Assembly: GCA_941918925.1 (NCBI GenBank)
Contig: OW799235.1
Span: 105,851,947-105,915,946, forward strand
Origin: Phyto melanocephala
Taxonomy: Eukaryota; Arthropoda; Insecta; Diptera; Rhinophoridae
Direction of reading: 5' to 3'
Length of the DNA stretch: 64,000 nt
In this document: piece by piece, positions 11,769 to 24,738 of the stretch
Layout of the letters: every line of letters begins with the position of its first letter
How positions within the stretch are numbered: position 1 is the stretch's first letter
Program-made: the position numbers and the translations under genes
The notes under the pieces: generated by a model
The model's database searches: none
Told to the model about the DNA's origin: nothing
The model's input: only the letters and a program-made list of their open reading frames with translations

Positions 11769-12240
11769 ATACCCACCACCAAAAAATGGTGGGGTATATC
11801 CATTTTGTCATTCCATTTGTAACACATCGAAATGTCCATTTTATACCCCATAAAGTATATACATATATTCTGAATCGGGGTTCAATTTTATGACGATCTA
11901 GTTAGGTCCGTCTGTTTAAAACACAATAGAGATCGGACCAAAAAAGCTAGGGAGCTCAAATTTCGCCGGAATATTTCTTATACTCAAGGCTAATTATGAA
12001 ATTATAAATTATTACATTATATTTTTATAGTTTAAGTAAAAAGCATTGTAAATTTTTTTTTTAGTAGATGTTTGTAGCCAATTATGGCCTAGAGGCTTGG
12101 TTGCCAAAATTTAAATAAATAAATAAATTTTAAATAAAGCTTGTAACATTTTTAAACTTTTTAATAAATTTTGTGGTTAAAGGTCTACTGATGATCTGGC
12201 ACAAGCACCAGTGAAATGCATATAGACCAGCTTTCGTATA
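11769..12240. repeat. Foldback-family variant beginning TATACCCACCACC
   Basis: Starts TATACCCACCACCAAAAAAT followed by the inverse GGTGGGGTATA, then TTGTCATTCCATTTGTAAC, CCCCATAAAGTATATAC and TCCGTCTG. The same order recurs at 14611, 40042 and 44165. The end motif CTGGCACAAGCACCAGTGAA near 12196 recurs in diverged form near 14846. Confidence 0.55.
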
Positions 12241-14610
12241 CATACATAGATATTTATAACATTTTTTTTCAATTAAAAAAAAATTAAATCCCAAATAAGT
12301 AAATTTTATTCTTTTCAGTGACTGTGTTTTTAAGTTGGAATAACTAACAAGTAAGTCTGTTATATCCAGTCGTGCCGAACAGTTAACACAACTAAGTAAA
12401 TTATGATTCTACAATAGGGTGTGCTAGTATTGTCTTTCAATCGTTGGTTACAATAGTTAATTTAAATTATTTATCATAATTAAAATTTTAATAATTTACC
12501 ATATTTATTAACTGTTTATCACTATTAAATATTTAATTAATATTTAAATTGTTTATTCAGGCTCGATTTCATTTTCGACAAATAAATAAAATATTCAATT
12601 TAAATATTTAATTTTTAATTTCTAATAAATAAATTAACTTTTTAATATCACTGTTAGCAAGTGACCTTATAAGGCCAGATGATTTTTAGTAAGTAATATA
12701 CATACATACATACATATTTTTCGTAATCTATGCAATATAAACTCCTATTATTATTATTATTATTAGATAATAGTTATTTTTATACTTACTCTTGACTTGA
12801 TCCAAATGTGTATTTAGTATTTAATACTAAAAATAAAACTGTTAACTGGCTGAATCCTCTCATTGCAATTGAGAATATATATTAAGGCACATAAAAAATT
12901 AACTTAACGTAAAAGAAGTGAACCCGAAGATTGGCTTGATATAACTAAAACAACAAACCAAAAATAAAATTTCATTTAACTTTTTTTATTTAAATTATTA
13001 TAGGTAACAGAGATTTTTAGATACTACTACCACACAGTATGTTTGATGGTTTTATTGTGAATATGCTTAAAAAGCAATAACGCTAATTGATTTGTATAAC
13101 TTGTTTAACAGCCAGCAAAATCAATATTACAAAAAAAAAATAAATAAAGTAACACAAGAGCACTGTATTCGGCTGTGCCGAATTTTTGTTGCCTACCATT
13201 AATTTTGTGTAGTACTTTTATACCACAAAATTAATTATTTTGTTAAGAATTAATAAAAATTAATTAATAATTTCATTATAGGTACTAAAATATGTATTAC
13301 TTTATTTGTTTAAGTTAGATTTGCTTTAATTTAGTATTCAAAAAATCTAAGTAATTTTACAGTAGAAGTGATTTCTAATTTTTTTTTAATGATTGAACTT
13401 TTTTGTATTGTTTATTGTAAAATTTTTAGATTTTATTAAAAATTAAAAAAATATGACTTTATGACAATAAGACTCCCTAGTGAACTATTTAACTATAAAA
13501 AGTATGGTTGTACTGCATTTTTTAGGAAATATTGTGCAATGAGAGAATTAAATCTTTAAAAAAAATATCTGGAAAATTTTTGAAGGATTTTGTTAAAAAG
13601 TGTAGAAATTTATAAAATAACAACTACTTAGTAAAGTACATACCTACAATGGTTTGTGTCATATCTGTACCTTTAACATTTTAAAATTAGAAATATTGCA
13701 AAAAGAAAAAAAAATAAAACTTACACACAACATCTTTACTGCTTTAACTTTGGAATTTATTAAAAGTTTCAGTCAGTCAAACAAAAAACTGTTCGAACAT
13801 GTCGATTGCAGAAGTGCTTTGTATTTTATAACTTCGTTTTTTGCTTGTATGTACTTTGAATGCGGCTGTTTGCATTTAAAAAATCAGAGCCCTAAACAGA
13901 AGCAAAAGCAATCACACAAATGAGAAGTTTTTTAACGCTGCTATTATCTGCCCAAAACATTTTTAACTATATATGACTATATAATTTGTTGTGAGAGTAG
14001 CCCGATTTTCGAATCACTATATTCCGCTTTTAAAACTATTTCTAGGAAATTTTTGTAAAAACTGGTGCTGTTACGTAAAAAGTACTTACGTAGCTTGTAC
14101 TTGTATAATAAAATTGTTTATTTCCAGCTTTAGTATCTGTACAAGAAAATGGGTGTTATTATTTGAGCTCTATCGTTCTTTCAACAGACGGACGGATCGC
14201 TAGTTCAGGCCAAAAATCACTCCAAAACTCAGAAAATATATACTTTTTGAAGTTTAAAATAAATATTTCAATGTTTTACAAACGGAATAATAAAATGAAT
14301 ATTAGACTACACCATTTTTTGGTGGTGTGTATAAAAACAAAAATAGTCAATACCTACCACAAAAATTATTGCAAAGTACTTTAAAAATAATCTTAAAATA
14401 TTAAATAACAAAACAGTTTGAAACAATTTGTTAAACTAATAAAATTATTAATTTCGCTTGTTTCTTTTCTTAGTTTTTTTTTTTTTCTTTAAGTTTTTAG
14501 CACAGAATATGATTAATAGTCTGGGCAAAAGTTATAGAAAATTAGACTTCCTCCGAGCCAGCCGGCAGTCTCCTTTTAAAAAGGCAAATTAGTATGTTAT
14601 ATGTGTTTTT
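12241..14610. other. AT-rich intergenic sequence with small repeat scraps
   Basis: Only weak features were found: a diverged head fragment of the foldback-like family (TTCGGCTGTGCCGAA) near 13170, a (TTA)n microsatellite at about 12748-12763, and TACATACA runs. The 89-codon frame at 13654-13923 has no recognisable domain and lies in repeat-like DNA; I do not call it a gene. Confidence 0.4.
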
Positions 14611-14885
14611 TATACCCACCACCAAAAAAAGGGTGTTGGTGTATATCCATCTTGTCATTCCGTTTTTAACAATTCAAAATATTATTTTGAAACCTAATCA
14701 TATATATATATATTTTTTTAGTCCTGGTTTCATATTAGGACAATCTACAGTTTGACGGCTGAAAGCAGGACGGAGCTCGAATTCTATATAATACCAGAAT
14801 TCTCATATTGTTTATAAATTTGTGGTTTAAAAGTCTACTAATAATCTGGCATAAGCACTAGTGAAATGCATATAGACTAGCTTAA
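14611..14885. repeat. Truncated TATACCCACCACC variant
   Basis: Second copy of the variant at 11769, retaining the ACCACCAAAAAAAGGGTG start and the GCATATAGACTAGCTT end motif, with a shortened interior. Confidence 0.5.
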
Positions 14886-15408
14886 ACCCAACAACCAATA
14901 AACAAAAATTTTTAAAACTATTGGGAGAATATCCAAAATAATAAGTAAATTTTGTATGAAATAAATTTCTTTAAAAATTGTAATGCATGCATACATTCAT
15001 TAGAAAAAACTGCAATAAAAACATTTATTTTTTTACTAAGTTTTTCCTTTTTCTGTAAAATTATATTTTTTAGTCTTGCATTTTAGCTAACGATATGTTT
15101 TTAACAAATTTTTTAACAATAGCTTAATTTATAAATTTTAAACATGTTTGTTGTAAACAAACAAACTAATGTGCTGTTTGAGTGTGGTGTATGACACATT
15201 CTGGTGGGTGCAATGCCCCCTCATTGATAATAGCTTTCGATAGATTTTGATAAAATAAATATTTTACATTTAATATACATATGTACATACACAATTAACT
15301 CAGTTTAAAATTTCAACTACACCACAAAAAACTTAATAATTTTGTAAAAAAAAAATTCTAATATTTCTCCGAAAAAAAAATTAACTTAATATTTTCTTTA
15401 TGCACTTA

Positions 15409-15942
15409 CAAGGCGAATTCACTATCAGGTGATAACATCCCTGCAACAAACACAAAAAGGCCAAGAGAATGTCAAAACACAAAAAACAACTTTTTTGTTT
15501 ACTTTTAATTAAAATTTTATTTTTATAAATTCACGCGAAAAGTTTTAAAATAAATAAGTATTTTTAATTTATTGCATAAATTTGTGCTGTTTATATCACA
15601 AATTTGTGTTTTTTTTTTGAAAATTTTTCACAATTTTCACGACTTTTAATCACTAGGACAAACACAACGGAAATTTTGTATTTTTTGAATTAAAAATATT
15701 AAAAATGTTGTTTATTTCAATTACAAATTGTTTATTACTTATTTTCTAATAAGTTGTTGCTCAAATATTAGTATTTTTACAATTATTTTTCACAAATTTT
15801 AAAACTTTTATATAAATTTTCAACTAACGCTCATAAAAATTAATTTAAATGTAAACAAACTTTGACATTGTGCCGTAAAAATAAAACGAGCAAAAAACAA
15901 TCAGCTGGCTTCTTAACATCACCTGATATTGAATTCGCCTTG
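15409..15942. mobile_element. hAT-type MITE with CAAGGCGAATTCA ends
   Basis: Begins CAAGGCGAATTCACTATCAG and ends with the inverse TATTGAATTCGCCTTG. The flanking octamer TGCACTTA is exactly repeated (15401-15408 and 15943-15950). The 8-bp duplication and CA...TG ends place it in the hAT superfamily. The interior (534 bp overall) is non-coding. Confidence 0.87.
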
Positions 15943-16037
15943 TGCACTTATTTATTTATTTGTTTTCCTTCTACGTGAAGATAATGTAACGTATATAACA
16001 AACGAAAATAAAATCAGCCAGTTTATACAACTGAGAT

Positions 16038-16843
16038 CAAGGCGAATTCAATAATGTGAACTTATTTAGTTCAGCTGATTATCAGCTTTTGACTACTTCT
16101 ATGGACCACTTGTCAAATTTTTGTGTATTTTTGACATATCGTTTTGTTTTACACTAACAAAATACACGTTTGTATTTTTTCACTTTGTAGTTGTTTTACC
16201 CTACGTTGCCACAAGCAAGTGTTTACTTGCAAGTAGTGTATACGTATTACTAACGAAAATCAGGAGAAATGCCAAAAAAAAAACACAAAAATTTTTTGAG
16301 TGGCTACACAGCACAGTGCAAGTTCATTTTTAAAATGTCGTCAACAAATAAACTTCAAACAAACTTAAAACAAATGGCGCTGCTTCAATTGGTAATTAAG
16401 TGTTGTCAATAGCCCCTATTGAACGTTACCTTTAGACATGTAACTTTTTAATATAATTTTTTTTTATTAAATTTTGATATTTATATTAAAACTTACATTT
16501 TAAATGAATATTTATATTTTTTCTTAATATTCTTTATATACATATATACATATTTATTAAAAAAATTAGCTGAATTATTTACCACAATTGTATGATATAT
16601 TAGTGAGTTAACAAAAAACTCATTATTAGACAACACTGTTTTTCGGCTTGTCACTTTACTTGCCGTAACTGTAAAAATTTTACTTGCTTAAAAATTTCTT
16701 CGCAAGCTGAGTCGCAGCTGCCTAGGTTGCCAAAATGTGGTTGTGTTAGTAAAAAAGTGTTAGTGTATTGGTTTTTTTTTCACTTGCACTTGCATGTGGC
16801 AACGGTAGGTTAGGGACGAGTTCACCTTATTGAATTCGCCTTG
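16038..16843. mobile_element. hAT-type MITE with CAAGGCGAATTCA ends, carrying a nested element
   Basis: Starts CAAGGCGAATTCAATAATG and ends TTATTGAATTCGCCTTG. The flanks ACTGAGAT and ACTGGGAT form an 8-bp target duplication with one mismatch. Most of the interior is a second, independent TIR element (16199-16809), so the original hAT MITE was only about 0.2 kb. Confidence 0.83.
16199..16809. mobile_element. Harbinger-like MITE, copy 1 (nested)
   Basis: Ends are CCCTACGTTGCCACAAGCAA and inverse CTTGCATGTGGCAACGGTAGG, flanked on both sides by TTA, the 3-bp duplication typical of PIF/Harbinger elements. A nearly identical copy lies at 17083-17682. No transposase is encoded. Confidence 0.68.
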
Positions 16844-17082
16844 ACTGGGATTAAAAATTCCCAAGACAAAAAAGAGAAATTTTGTACGTTGAACGAAAAT
16901 TTTGTGATATTGCACCACGAGTTTTTTAATATTAGGTTCGTTCGAGAACTCACAAATTTGTACGAATTTGTACCAATTTTTACTGCATTTTATGAAATTG
17001 CGTTCGTTTACACAAATTTGTAGTAAATGAGAGCACAAATATATATAATATTTATTTGCCATCAGCTGTTGCTTCAATCTTA

Positions 17083-17682
17083 CCCTACGTTGCCACAGGC
17101 AAGTATTTACTTGCAAGTAGTGTATACGTATTACTAACGAAAATCAGGAGAAATGCCAAAAAAAACACAAAAATTTTTTGAGTGGCTACACAGCACAGTG
17201 CAAGTTCATTTTTAAAATGTCGTCAACAAATAAACTTCAAACAAATTTTAAACAAATGGCGCTGCTTCAATTGGTAATTAAGTGTTGTCAATAGCCACTG
17301 TTGAACGTTACCTTTAGACATGTAACTTTTTAATATAATTTTTTTTATTAAATATTGATATTTATATTAAAACTTACATTTTAAATGAATATTTATATTT
17401 TTTTCTTAATATTCTTCATATACATATATACATATTTATTAAAAAAATTAGCTGAATTATTTACCACAATTGTATGATATATTGTTGAGTTAACAAAAAA
17501 CTCAGTATTAGACAACACTGTTTTTCGGCTTGTCACTTTACTTGCCGTAACTGTAAAAATTTTACTTGCTTAAAAATTTCTTCGCAAGCTGAGTCGCAGG
17601 TTGCCAAAGTGTAGTTGTGTTAGTAAAAAAGTGTTAGTGTATTGGTTTTTTTTCACTTGCACTTGCATGTGGCAACGGTAGG
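17083..17682. mobile_element. Harbinger-like MITE, copy 2
   Basis: Nearly identical to 16199-16809 over its full length and in the same orientation, again flanked by TTA (17080-17082 and 17683-17685). The unrelated flanks of the two copies argue for separate insertions and against a simple tandem duplication. Confidence 0.68.
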
Positions 17683-17872
17683 TTACACGGCTTTCAGACT
17701 AGGCAAGTCACTTGCGCAAGTGACTTGCGCAAGTGTTGTGTTTATTGGCAAAAGGGGTAAGGTCGGGTTAAGAGGAAGAAACTTGCTCATTTTTGAGTAC
17801 ACACTTGCCTGTACTCGGCAAGTACGAACAAGTTTTTGTTGAGACACCAAAAACAAAAGAGTAATAAAAACA

Positions 17873-18240
17873 AACAAGAGTGCTATATTCGGCCATGCCG
17901 AATCTTATATACCCTTCACAACGTGTAGTCATGCAACAACAATTGTTTATGTCACCATTTATCTCATATGAATACGTACATACAAAACATACATATATAA
18001 AAACATCCCATTGTAATATTATACATTTAGTTTACTTATGTGCCTAAAAAAAATAAATTAAAAGAAAAATTAAAAATAAAACAATAAAAATTTGAATAAA
18101 ATATAAAATAAAAAAATTTTTTGGCTCACTCTAACCAGTATACCACGTTTGTATGTATGTGTAGATAATTGATAATTGTAAAAATTTCAAACGGAATGAC
18201 AAACCTATATATACTCTTTCTCACTGTGTGAAGAGTATAA
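17873..18240 (+). repeat. Internally deleted foldback-like element
   Basis: Head AACAAGAGTGCTATATTCGG and tail TCACTGTGTGAAGAGTATAA are both present, but the central part with the GACAGACG array is missing. Confidence 0.6.
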
Positions 18241-18539
18241 TAAGTAAAAGAGAACGAAACTTGGGCAAGTCAGTTGCTGAGTCTGAACATGAAAGCAAGT
18301 TCAAAGAAAAATAAAAGAAAATAAAAAACTAACTTGAGCAAGTGACTTGCCCAGTCAGAAAGGGGTGTTACGAATTTTTACAAATGTCTGTTCGAGTACT
18401 TTTTAGGGCAAATTCTCTTTTTGAGTGTAAAATTTTCAATTTATTATTTCCAATCCCATAAAGTACATACATTTATACATAAATAAAATCTTTAAAAATA
18501 AAATCTTTACGAAGAAAAGTTTTTCGATATAAGTCTAAT

Positions 18540-19170
18540 GTTTGGATGAAGTCTAATGAGGTTGTTTCTGCTCGTATTCTTAGAGACTTGGCTTTTTCTG
18601 CTTTTATGTTAGATTCTTCTGATTTTAACAGAAGAGCGTTTTGTAAATATCGAAATCGTTTGAAGAGAGTGATACGAAGAGAAAAAAGAAGATATTTTTC
18701 AAAATTGTTTCACGATGTTGATTGCTCCGGAATGTGGAGAATTTTAAGAAGCGCCGGTTGTGTTGCTTGTCGTGATACTGACTTCAACTTTGATGTTGAT
18801 ACTATCAATAATTTTTTTGTTTGCAATAATGGACTGGAAAGTGAGACTGATATTAATTTTGAGGATTTTGTTGATAATGATTTAGCTTTTTCGTTTCGTG
18901 GTGTAACGGAGGATGAACTTTTTTTTGCTTTGAATAAAGTTAAGTCTAATGCAGTTGGTGTTGATAATATATCAATTAAATTCATTAAATTGGTTTACCC
19001 CTATATTTATAATTATTTACTTAATTTTATTAACAGAATTTTGACTACTTCTGTCTTTCTTCAGCCTGGAAGATAGCACGTGTGGTCCCTATTCCTAAGT
19101 CTAAAGTAGTATCTAATCCAGATGACCTCAGGCCGATTTCTATCTTGCCGGCTTTGCCGAAGGAGGAAAG
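18540..19170 (+). pseudogene. 5'- and 3'-truncated LINE (non-LTR retrotransposon) pol fragment
   Basis: The frame 18546-19076 encodes the linker between endonuclease and reverse transcriptase (FCKYRNRLKRVIRREKRRYF, then GMWRILRSAG), followed by the reverse transcriptase start (ALNKVKSNAVGVDNISIKFI). A +1/-1 shift near 19065 moves to ARVVPIPKSKVVSNPDDLRP and ISILPAL, the fingers motif. The element stops in a TA microsatellite at about 19185, before the YADD box. It is the same family as the minus-strand copy at 56370-59015, which has GKMWRILRSYG and AFSKVKSHSLGADKISIKLI at the same places. Dead. Confidence 0.8.
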
Positions 19171-19187
19171 TAATGTATTTTTAGATT

Positions 19188-19219
<32 letters not shown>

Positions 19220-19768
19220 TATTTTTTTTTTCTTTTCTATTTTTATTTTGGTTATTGATGTAGTTTGGGTTAAGTTGTAATTACTATGTAATAATTTGTT
19301 TTGGCCTTTTGGGGCTTTTTTATTACGAATTTGGATTAATAAATAAAAGCTTATGAGTCGATTGAGCAATGACTGTTTGTCCGTGTATTGGTTGAAATTA
19401 ACTTTTAGAAGCTTCGGATGGTTGAACTAATCTGTATGTGGTTTCAATCTTTAGGAAATATACGGGAATTGATCTCTATTGAAATATGAAAATCACAAAG
19501 CCTTTGATCTAGATAACATCTCTCCAGGATTATTAAGGGCAGACAAAAGAACGAGTGCTAAGATTTTACACCCCAGCATCCATAGGTTTTAGTCATCAGA
19601 AACGGTCTCAGAAGATATTAAAGAGAAAATTTTTCAAAAAACATACTTATATGCATGATGTAATTACATAAGGTGATAGCGTAAAGGAGGGCGATTTTCG
19701 GCTTTCTTTTTTTATGTATAAAGTTTGTATGAAATTAAAACAAATTAAAAATACCTATGTAATTCAAA

Positions 19769-20430
19769 AACAAGTAAGAATGCTATATTCGGCCATGCCG
19801 AATCTTATATACCCTTCACAACGTGCAGTCATACAATAACAATAGTTAGTATCACCATTCATCTCATATGAAATACGTACATACATATAAAAAACATATA
19901 TAAAAACATCCCATTGTAAAATTATAAATTGTATATTAAAAAAAATAAAATATAAATTAAAAATTAAAAAAAAAACAAAAAAATTATAAAAACCTAAAAA
20001 AAAGAAATAAAATTATATATATTATATAAAATAAAAGAACTTTTTTGGCTCAGCTGGAATTCAATGCAACGTTTACTCTATTCAGTATACCACGTTTGTA
20101 TGTACATATGTAAGTTGTTGTAAAAAGATGAGGTGGTAGTGGTTTTTTGCTCATATCTCAGTTGTTAATGTACCGATGTTTCAATACCGATCTACTCCCG
20201 AATATTTCTGATATTTTGATACCTCACCCGGGTCCAAGCGATGTCGGGGGATTCAAAAAGTTAATTTCAACATACACACGGACAGACTGACAGGGCTTAA
20301 TCGACTTCCCTATTCATAAGCTCTCAGAAAATATATACTTTATGGGATCGGAAATGAAAATTGTAAAAATTTCACCCAGAATGACAAACCCATATATGTA
20401 TACCCTTTTTCACTGTGTGAAGGGCATAAT
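19769..20430 (+). repeat. Foldback-like element, single-arm copy
   Basis: A complete forward arm: head AACAAGTAAGAATGCTATAT with TTCGGCCATGCCGAA, oligo-A block, GGCTCAGCTGGAATTCAATGC, CTCATATCTCAGTTG, ACACGGACAGACTGACAG, then tail TTTTTCACTGTGTGAAGGGC. It ends about 100 bp upstream of Fdx2, so it may be part of that gene's promoter environment. Confidence 0.7.
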
Positions 20431-20534
20431 TACTCAACAATTTCATCATTTTACAACGGCAACAATGCCAAATAGAAGTAAACATTTAAAAACAGCTGGT
20501 TATATTAACATATCATAACCCAATACATGACAAA

Positions 20535-21237
<703 letters not shown>

Positions 21238-21626
21238 AACCTTTTTAAAAGGAAGCGCTTAAACAAAGATTATATCTATTTAATATTATAAAAAAAAAGA
21301 TTAAAAAATTAAAATTTTGTTTTTAGTATAGAAAAAACAACTTGAACCCGAGTTTTTCTTTTACAAAAATGACTTTTTAATCTGTGCTCTAAAGTTCCGT
21401 TTGTATAATGTTGATTAAGAATTTGTGCTCTTAGCTAGGCCAGAATAGATTTTGCAAAATGAACTACAACGTAATGGAAAACTATGATTAATTTAACTGT
21501 AAGGATTTTGACGGATTAGTCACTGCGTAGAACAAGAGGAGAATGCCTTACTAGGGGAACTTGTTCACGGTAAAGGGTGCGTTACTATCTGAGTATTTTT
21601 TTTCGTTGTATATCGATTCATTTATA
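21238..21626. other. Fdx2 3' flank
   Basis: The 3' untranslated and intergenic sequence of Fdx2. No further gene was seen. Confidence 0.4.
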
Positions 21627-22028
21627 CCCAGCAAAAAAATCTATGACAAAAAAGTGATTTTGCAGGGGTTCAACTGGTGACGAAGTGATTAAATTTAGGT
21701 GAAAACACTAATGATTTTAACATTAGCGTGTCATTGGAGATCATGTGTTTACATGAATATTTTAATGAACTGCACCCCATTCTAATAAGTGCATAGAACT
21801 CATGCATATTTGGTGACAAGTATCGGATATTTCATGTGTTAAATTTGTTTGTTTACATGAATACTTTTAAGATATTTTGCATGATGTTGCATTCATTTTT
21901 AAGCACTTTATTTATGACAAATTATATCGCATCCATGATGTCATTTAAAACGAATGCTTTAACACAATTGATTTAGAAGTGTTGTAAATGTAATTCGCTT
22001 TGCACTACTTCCAATTTTTTTTGCTGGG
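21627..22028. mobile_element. TA-flanked MITE with CCCAGCAAAAAAAT ends, copy 1
   Basis: Begins CCCAGCAAAAAAATC and ends with inverse ATTTTTTTTGCTGGG, with TA on both sides, the Tc1/mariner-type target. 402 bp, no coding capacity. Its sister at 23416-23816 is in the same orientation. Confidence 0.75.
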
Positions 22029-22404
22029 TAAAGATTACCACATACATACCCTGAAAAAATTAAAAGTAGTCAAAAGTACTAATACTTTTTCATGACTTCT
22101 AAATAAATAATGCAGAAGTAATCATTTTAAATGCGAAATAATTTGTTATAAATGATGTGCTTAAAAATGAATGCTAAATCTCTTAATTACCGAAGAAATT
22201 TAATATGCAGGAATTCTATAGACTTATTGTAATGATTATGGAACTTTTCAAAAATGCACTCAATACACTGCATTACAATATTTACGGTTTGCAATGCTTT
22301 GATGTATGTATCTTAATTTCTTTTGCTGAAAATATATTAATGAACGGAACTCCATTCTAATAGTTTAAACATATGAGTTTTCATCACGTACTTCCTCGAA
22401 AAAA

Positions 22405-23400
22405 AACAAGAGTGCTACATTCGGCCGTGCCGAATCTTATTTACCCTTCACAACGTGTAGTCATGCAATAACAATTGAAGCAATAACAATTGAATAACGT
22501 TGTATTGTAAAAGACAAATTTAGAAAACCTGTTTTTTTGGCAGATTACCGTTAAAATTACTCTTTTACATATGTTCAAACATCAAAATTATGCATTTTAT
22601 CACCGTCAAAACTCAATTACAATGAGTCAGTCAGTGAAAGATCGTTGTAAGTTATAAACAAAAGTCTACAAACGGAATTGTCGAAAGTGATTGATAAGTG
22701 TAACAGAGGTACAAAATTAAAAGTATTTAAAAAAAAGAGATAATCAAACCTTTTAAATACGTTTTTTTGCTCTCCTGAAAATTATTATTTTGAAATTTGC
22801 AACGTTATTCGCGGCGATCCTTCAATTGTTTGTATCACCATTCATCTCGTGAAATACGTACATACATACATATAAAAAATATACATATGTACATATATAA
22901 AAACATCCCATTGTAAAATTATAAATTGAATTTACGTATGAATGTTTTAAAAAAATATAAAAAAAAACAATAAAAATATATAAAATAAAACAAATAAAAA
23001 AATTTTTTGGCTGAGCTGGGTTTCGATGCCACGTTCACTCTAACCAGTATACCACGTTTGTATGTATGTTTTTTTGTTGTAAAAAAAAAACGAGGTGCTC
23101 GTGTTTTTTTGCTCATATATCAGTTGTTTATGTACCGATGTTTCTGATTTTCAATACCAATTTTCCAGAACATTTCTGATATTTTAATACCTCACCCGGG
23201 TCCAGGCGATGTCGGGGGTCTTCAAAAAGTTGATTTCAACATACACACACAGACGGACAGACTGACAGAGCTTAATAGACTCTACTATTCATGTTTTCAG
23301 AAAATATATACTTTATGGGGTCGGAAATGAAAATTTTAGAAATTTCACACGGAAAGACAAACCTATATATACCCTTTTTCATTGTGTGAAGCGTATAAAA
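22405..23400 (+). repeat. Foldback-like element, single arm, with insertion
   Basis: Head AACAAGAGTGCTACATTCGG at the left and tail TTTTTCATTGTGTGAAGCGT at the right. The expected continuous motif CAATAACAATTGTTTGTATC is split at about 22480-22822 by foreign DNA. The 65-codon minus-strand frame at its centre is repeat sequence. Confidence 0.65.
22480..22822. mobile_element. Small insertion within the foldback-like repeat
   Basis: About 340 bp interrupts the repeat between CAATAACAATTG and TTTGTATCACC, and CAATTG is found at both junctions, consistent with a target duplication. The inner ends are inverted (GAATAACGTTG and CAACGTTATTC). The class is unknown. Confidence 0.5.
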
Positions 23401-23415
23401 CTATTTATATATGTA

Positions 23416-23816
23416 CCCAGCAAAAAAATCTATGACAAAGAAGTGAATTTGCAGGGGTTCGACTGGTGACGAAGTGATTAAATTTAGGTGAAAACACTAA
23501 TGATTTTAACATTAGCGTGTCATTGAAGATCATGTGTTTACATGAATACACTAATGAACTGCACTCCTTTTTAGTAAGTCTATAGAACTCATGCATATTT
23601 GATGAGAAGCATCGGATGTTTCATGAGTTGAATTTGTTTGTTTACATGAATTCTTTAAGATATTTTGCATGATGTTGCATTCGTTTTAAGGCACATCATT
23701 TATGAGAAATTATTTTGCAGTTAGGAAGTCATTTAGAATGAATGCTTCTATACAATTGATTTAGAAGTATTGAAAATGTAATTCCATTTGCACTACTTCT
23801 AATTTTTTTTGCTGGG
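23416..23816. mobile_element. TA-flanked MITE with CCCAGCAAAAAAAT ends, copy 2
   Basis: 401 bp, closely matching 21627-22028 along its whole length. The ends CCCAGCAAAAAAATC and TTTTTTTTGCTGGG are flanked by TA. Confidence 0.75.
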
Positions 23817-24738
23817 TATATAAACACATGGTTTATTATATTCTTGTATGTATTTTTACGCCAACCGGAATTTGGAATTCATTGGTTGCAGGGTGTTTCG
23901 ATCTAAAAAAAATGTTCCTGGATGCATAAAAATACCTATTTTTGATGGCGACGCATTTAAGGGTTATAAAAAAGAAACCCTGAGTTAAATCAACACATTT
24001 GAATAAAAAAACCTGTCAAGTGTTTATTATTTATTTAATGAGAAATAAAAAATTCGGATATGCGACAAGTTGTGGTTAAACAGTTTTTTAATCTTATTTA
24101 TTTTAAACATTTAAATCATGTTTTAAAACATAAATTTAATTAAGTAGTCATCTTAATCTAAACTAAGAACATATAAAGAGTAGCAATATTAAGCAACATA
24201 AGAAATTATTTCAATGTTTCTTTTTTATAATTGTCTTAATCATCAAATTGAGCACAAAAAATATCCAATAAAATTGAACTAAATTTAATTAGAGTAAAAT
24301 GAGTTTTGATTGTTAACGTAAGCGTAATTATAATTATGAAATGAAAAAATGGAAATAATATACGACTTTAAGGAGTATAAAGTGTGGTGACAAAAAGGAC
24401 AAATAAAAAAAAAAACAATACGAACAAATTGTGGTACATTACGGCATTCAAACGCAATCGATATTTTAGAATTATTATTAGAATTTATATACCATAATAA
24501 CAGCTAACTTGAACATTCGTAGAATTTCGAAAAATTTAAATGTTGTAATATAATTAAGTAAAAATAAAAAAATGTTGAAAAAATAAGTTATAAAAAGTTT
24601 TGAGTTAAAACGAAAACATTAGTGACTATGTTTTCGCTCATTAACATTCATAAAATAATAAAAAATGAAGAAACTATTGAACGATGGAATTAAACACTTA
24701 AAATATTAAAAGATAAAACAGAGAACAGTCTCGTGTTT
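23817..24738. other. Intergenic sequence and FAM76 3' untranslated region
   Basis: AT-rich. The part next to 24739 should be the 3' UTR of the minus-strand FAM76 gene. No other gene was recognised. Confidence 0.45.

Noticed and set aside
13654..13923. An 89-codon plus-strand frame
   Set aside because: No recognisable domain, biased to K/F/I as expected from AT-rich DNA, and no splice partner or repeat evidence.
16760..17116. A 118-codon minus-strand frame
   Set aside because: Spans the junction of two MITEs and the spacer between them, so it is not a gene.
19187..19369. A short minus-strand frame ending in IYIYIYI
   Set aside because: Encoded by the TA microsatellite that bounds the LINE fragment.
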